This document shows, one piece after another, positions 24,088-26,747 of a DNA stretch of 26,747 bases. Both the position numbers and the translations under genes were made by a program. Location of the stretch: positions 1-26,747 of the forward strand of contig DASRBO010000064.1 in the NCBI GenBank assembly GCA_035653595.1, in the 5' to 3' direction. The notes under the pieces were generated by a model. The model was given only the letters and a program-made list of their open reading frames with translations, did not search any database and had not been told where the DNA came from. The DNA is from DASRBO01 sp035653595. GTDB taxonomy: Bacteria; Actinomycetota; Acidimicrobiia; Acidimicrobiales; JAJPHE01. Position 1 is the first letter of the stretch. Each line of letters begins with the position of its first letter.

Positions 24088-24112
24088 GACCCACGAAGGC
24101 GTCAGTTGACTC
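24088..24112 (-). repeat. Right terminal inverted repeat of ISL3 element
   Basis: Read on the minus strand it begins GAGTCA, continues ACTGACG, and ends TCGTGGGTC, mirroring the left end with six mismatches (three in the outer six bases and three in the middle). Confidence 0.88.
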
Positions 24113-24120
24113 CGAAATAG
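24113..24120 (+). repeat. Right copy of 8-base target-site duplication
   Basis: CGAAATAG, identical to 22485-22492, directly abutting the right inverted repeat. Removing the element and one copy rejoins the GNAT-APH 3' end to the sequence TAGGTCCCTG that leads to the HAD gene. Confidence 0.9.
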
Positions 24121-24281
24121 TAGGTCCCTGCGGCTAGTGCGCCCCGCTGCCGGCGTTCTGTGGCAGGCAGACGGCGCTTCCGGGCGTCGGTATGGGACAC
24201 TGGTCCGTGGGCGCCGGTCGAACCACCCAGTGCGGTACTGACGATGCTGTTGGCCGAGAAGACCGTGACACCAAGGCGGGC

Positions 24282-25008
24282 ATGCGTGTGTCGCTGAGGG
24301 GGCTGCTTCTCGACTCCGGCGACACGCTGATGCGCCCCAGGGGCGGGCGGTGGAACCCGCGATTCGATTTTCGAAGAGGTCGTCGCCAGACACTTGCCTG
24401 ACCTGGATCCCGAGCGGCTCCCGGAGGCCTTCGTCGCCGGGGACCGGTACCTACTCGACTGGGACCGAACGGCGGCCGAGGCTGGCTACAGGTCCGCCCG
24501 GGCCGGTTATCACCGCGCCATCCTGGGCGCCCTCGGGGTCGAAAGGCCGACCGATGAGCTAATAGAGGACCTGGATCGGCCCTTGCCCTTCAGTCAGATC
24601 GTCGAGCCCTTCGAGGACGTCGAGGATGGCCTCGAGCAACTCCGCGGCGACGGATGGGCGATAGCGATCGTGGCCGACACCGGTGCTGGCATGATCGAGC
24701 TCTACCGCCAGCTGGAGCTGGACCGCCTCATCGACGCGTTCGTGATCTCCGAAGATATCGGTGTCTCCAAACCCGACCCGCGGATGTATCACAGCGGCAG
24801 CAATGCGCTGAGGCTGGGACCCTCCGAGTGCGTGTTCGTCGACAACTGCCCCGAGAACGTTCGCGCCGCCCTGAGTCTCGGCTATCACGCCTGTGGAATC
24901 AGCCGCTACGGCGACCCTCCGACAGACGGACTCCAGTGGGTTCGGGACCTAACGGAGCTCAGCGACGTGCTGGGCCAGCTCCGCGAAGCTTCGCGACTGA
25001 GGCGGTGA
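24282..25008 (+). pseudogene. HAD-family hydrolase with one-base frameshift in a T run
   Basis: Two frames join into a HAD phosphatase-like protein. The first frame, from ATG 24282, reads MRVSLRGLLLDSGDTLM (loop 1 with the nucleophile Asp) and on to WNPRFDF; the second resumes with EEVVARHLPDLDPERL and carries IAIVADTGAG (motif II, Thr in place of Ser), SKPDPRMY (motif III Lys) and CVFVDNCPENVRAA (motif IV Asp). TTTT at 24368-24371 appears to hold one T too many: with TTT the frame runs through as 241 residues. The second Asp of the usual DxD is Gly in DSGDT, as in dehalogenase-like HADs. Substrate unknown; lesion or sequencing error. Confidence 0.82.
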
Positions 25009-25264
25009 CGGGCGTCTCCTCTTTCCGGCGGTCAGGATGGGGGGAGGGTCAGGAGCGCTGAACGTTGTGAGCAACTCTTACCTGTCCGCTAGAGACAGCG
25101 GGGCTGATCTATCCGTCTCGTTCCGGGCCGGCGCTCTCGGCTCGCCGCCGTCGGCGACCGCTGGCCGAGTACGGCGTGTTACCTGCTCTGCCGGGAGCCT
25201 CCGCTCACGCACCGGGAGTCGCTGGTCTGCATTTCCTACAGTCCTGAGTTGCCAGAATGACGGT

Positions 25265-26083
25265 GTGGCCGGGTTCGACCGACGCCTTGGACGGATCTTT
25301 GACGAGGCACCTGAGTTGTACGACCGCGTACGGCCTGGTTACCCCGACGAGTTGTTCACCGACTTCGCAGCCGCCGCTGGTATCAGCCCGTCGTCCTCGG
25401 TTCTCGAGGTCGGTTGCGGCACCGGCCAGGCAACCCGCTCACTCGCCGGCCTTGGCTGCGCCGTGACGGCGGTCGAGCCGGGTCCGGGTATGGCGGCGCT
25501 CGCCCGTCGAAACCTCGCCAGCCTGGCCAACGTCGAGGTCGAGATCTCGACCTTCGAGGAGTGGGATGATCGTGGCCGGCGCTTCGACGCCTTGGTGTCG
25601 GCGTCGGCGTGGCATTGGGTCGACCCATCTGTCGGCTGGGCGCGGGCGCACAACCTTCTACCCTCAGGGGGGTCGGTAGCGCTGCTCGCCAACATTGTCG
25701 TTCGCCGCCCTGGCGAGCCGGAGGTCTATGCCGAGACGGCCGACCTTCACGAGCACTACAGCCCCGGGAATCCCAACTGGGGCCACCCGCCGCTCGAGGA
25801 CGAGGTGCGCGCCACAGGCGGGGGTTGGGGGTCGATCGAGCGCATCGAGGGCCCCGGCTCCCTGTTCAGCACACCAACCGCACGGTTCTACCCGAACGTC
25901 CAGTGGTTCGACGGGGAAGGCTTCGCCGACCTCCTCCGCTCGGCTTCGATCTACTGGACTCTAGATCCAGCGATTCGGCAGCCCCTACTCGGCGACATCG
26001 CCGAGCGGATCCGGACTGTTATGGGTAACCGAGCACCTCGGAGGTACCTGAGCGTGCTTCGGGTCGGCCAGCGCACAGACTGA
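25265..26083 (+). CDS. SAM-dependent class I methyltransferase
   Basis: A 272-residue protein. The opening FDRRLGRIFDEAPELYDRVRPGYP is typical of a large family of actinobacterial methyltransferases, motif I is VLEVGCGTGQATRSLA near residue 45, the acidic end of strand 2 is TAVEPGPGM, and ASAWHWVDP near residue 115 is the usual motif around strand 4-5. It binds S-adenosylmethionine; the acceptor cannot be told. GTG 25265 is used as it is directly before the conserved opening; the reading frame is open further upstream but that part looks like non-coding sequence. No clear Shine-Dalgarno; a -10-like TACAGT is at 25237-25242. Confidence 0.85.
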   Translation: MAGFDRRLGRIFDEAPELYDRVRPGYPDELFTDFAAAAGISPSSSVLEVGCGTGQATRSLAGLGCAVTAVEPGPGMAALARRNLASLANVEVEISTFEEWDDRGRRFDALVSASAWHWVDPSVGWARAHNLLPSGGSVALLANIVVRRPGEPEVYAETADLHEHYSPGNPNWGHPPLEDEVRATGGGWGSIERIEGPGSLFSTPTARFYPNVQWFDGEGFADLLRSASIYWTLDPAIRQPLLGDIAERIRTVMGNRAPRRYLSVLRVGQRTD

Positions 26084-26401
26084 TATGGAGCGCCTCGTCC
26101 CAGGCGCGACCATCTGGCTGCGACCCCAGCGGTCACTCGACCTTGCCTCGGACTGCAGCGATCGGCACCCCGAGCATGCTTCGGGACGCGCGCTCTCGAC
26201 GCGGACGAAGTGACGGTCCGTGGTCCTCGCCGGCCCTTCCAGCTCCACGCCTGCGAACCCCGAGGACGCCCCACAACCGGCGTTCGGTGGCGCTGACGGG
26301 TCCGTGCATCCCTGTCAGATTGGGGCAGGGGTCGTCAGCGTCTTGAACTGACAATACTGGCGTATTCAGGCTGATCTGGGCGGCGTCCACCCGCCGCCCG
26401 C
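26084..26401. other. 318-base intergenic stretch
   Basis: No convincing gene lies here. Two hairpins are visible at its right end: AATAC-TGGC-GTATT (26353-26366) and a GC-rich one at 26378-26399. The rest shows nothing I can assign. Confidence 0.5.
26378..26399 (-). terminator. Hairpin after the minus-strand membrane protein gene
   Basis: GGGCGGC (26378-26384) pairs with GCCGCCC (26393-26399) around an 8-base loop, 2 bases beyond the stop codon of the gene at 26402. No T run follows on the minus strand, so it is a candidate U-less terminator. Confidence 0.45.
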
Positions 26402-26747
26402 CTACTCGGCCCCTGTAGCCAGCCGATCGCGAATGTTGCGCCGGTCCTGGATCGCCAGGACGAGTCCGAAGAGCATCGCCCCGATGACGCCCAGCACGGC
26501 CGCCGTCAACAGCTCCACCTGCCTTTGTCGGCCCGAGGAGGTGAGGGCTGCCCCCGAGGCCATGAGCGCCATCCAGCAGGGCATCAGCGCCAGGAGCCGG
26601 CGACGTCTCACCCGGCTGAAGCCCTGAGAGCCCGCCTTCATAGCCCTGAAGAACGCAGTGGCCAGGAGTGGTAGAGCGACGAAGGGGATCAGGATCGCCC
26701 CAGCAATACTCAGGCTCAGGGCGTGCCACCCGAGGACGATGATCGTG
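26402..26747 (-). CDS. Membrane protein, partial (5' end outside window)
   Basis: The frame is open from the right edge of the window to TAG at 26404-26402, giving about 114 C-terminal residues. Hydrophobic segments are a long one starting IIVLGWHALSLSIAGAIL (possibly two helices, through LPLLATAFF), LLALMPCWMALMASGAAL and LLTAAVLGVIGAMLFGLVLAI, separated by a basic loop FSRVRRRR and a short polar loop, with a charged C-terminal tail. The internal ATG at 26641 could also start a 79-residue product, but the hydrophobic reading continues upstream, so a longer protein is preferred. No family recognised. Confidence 0.55.
   Translation of the reverse strand, partial: TIIVLGWHALSLSIAGAILIPFVALPLLATAFFRAMKAGSQGFSRVRRRRLLALMPCWMALMASGAALTSSGRQRQVELLTAAVLGVIGAMLFGLVLAIQDRRNIRDRLATGAE

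Larger units (their letters stand above)
22493..24112 (-). mobile_element. ISL3-family insertion sequence, 1620 bp
   Basis: The element is delimited by 25-base terminal inverted repeats that match at 19 of 25 positions without gaps, and by the 8-base direct repeat CGAAATAG outside both. It holds one transposase gene on the minus strand, broken by an amber codon, and 312 bases of non-coding DNA on the transposase upstream side. Size, repeat length and duplication length all fit ISL3. Without a working transposase it can only move if one is supplied in trans. Confidence 0.9.

Noticed and set aside
23834..24109. Two overlapping plus-strand open frames of 91 and 97 codons within the IS
   Set aside because: Pro/Arg/Ser/Thr-rich translations in C-rich DNA, no ribosome binding site, running through the IS right end.
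14248..26747. Search by eye for a second copy of the tRNA-Cys 3' end (attR)
   Set aside because: No stretch matching TTCGATTCCCGG or the following acceptor stem was found, so the right element end is not placed.
1..26747. CRISPR array
   Set aside because: No regularly spaced direct repeats with unique spacers and no cas-like proteins were seen.

Overview
The window is very GC-rich, uses many GTG and TTG starts, and packs genes with 4-base stop/start overlaps. It carries a WS/DGAT acyltransferase, a mycothiol-type (LmbE/PIG-L) deacetylase, a DUF5679 protein, a DUF2505 protein and a stand-alone NifU domain. Together these suggest a high-GC actinobacterium, plausibly an Acidimicrobiia-like or uncultivated lineage; this is inference from gene content, as no rRNA marker is present.

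Left part (1 to about 14250), core chromosome. It opens with the 3' end of trpA, overlapped by a small HIT-like gene. Next come a DUF5679 zinc-ribbon protein, a NifU-type Fe-S protein and an enoyl-CoA hydratase, facing a convergent SDR dehydrogenase across a strong hairpin. A DUF169 protein follows, then a coupled pair of WS/DGAT acyltransferase and LmbE deacetylase. On the minus strand lies a compact thiamine operon, thiO-thiS-thiG-thiD, with every junction overlapping by 4 bases. A second SDR, two membrane proteins, a PlsY-like acyltransferase coupled to an MFS transporter, a DUF2505 protein and tRNA-Cys(GCA) complete this part.

Middle part (about 14250 to 20700), an integrated mobile element beside tRNA-Cys: a tyrosine recombinase, an excisionase-like HTH protein, a DUF2786-type gene broken by a one-base frameshift, a full-length MobF relaxase-helicase and a VapBC toxin-antitoxin pair. 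No replication initiator, FtsK/TraB pump or type IV secretion gene is seen, so it looks like an integrative mobilizable element rather than a self-transmissible one. The far attachment site was not found by eye in the window.

Right part (about 20700 to 26747), accessory genes: a small membrane protein, a GNAT acetyltransferase fused to an APH-type phosphotransferase, and an ISL3-family insertion sequence with readable boundaries (25-base terminal inverted repeats and an 8-base target duplication CGAAATAG). The IS transposase carries an in-frame amber codon. Then come a HAD hydrolase with a one-base frameshift in a T run, a SAM-dependent methyltransferase, and a membrane protein running off the right edge.

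The most notable points are the fully delimited ISL3 element whose target duplication includes the stop codon of the GNAT-APH gene, the GNAT-APH fusion itself, the relaxase-bearing element at tRNA-Cys with a candidate oriT, and three single-base lesions clustered in the accessory half.
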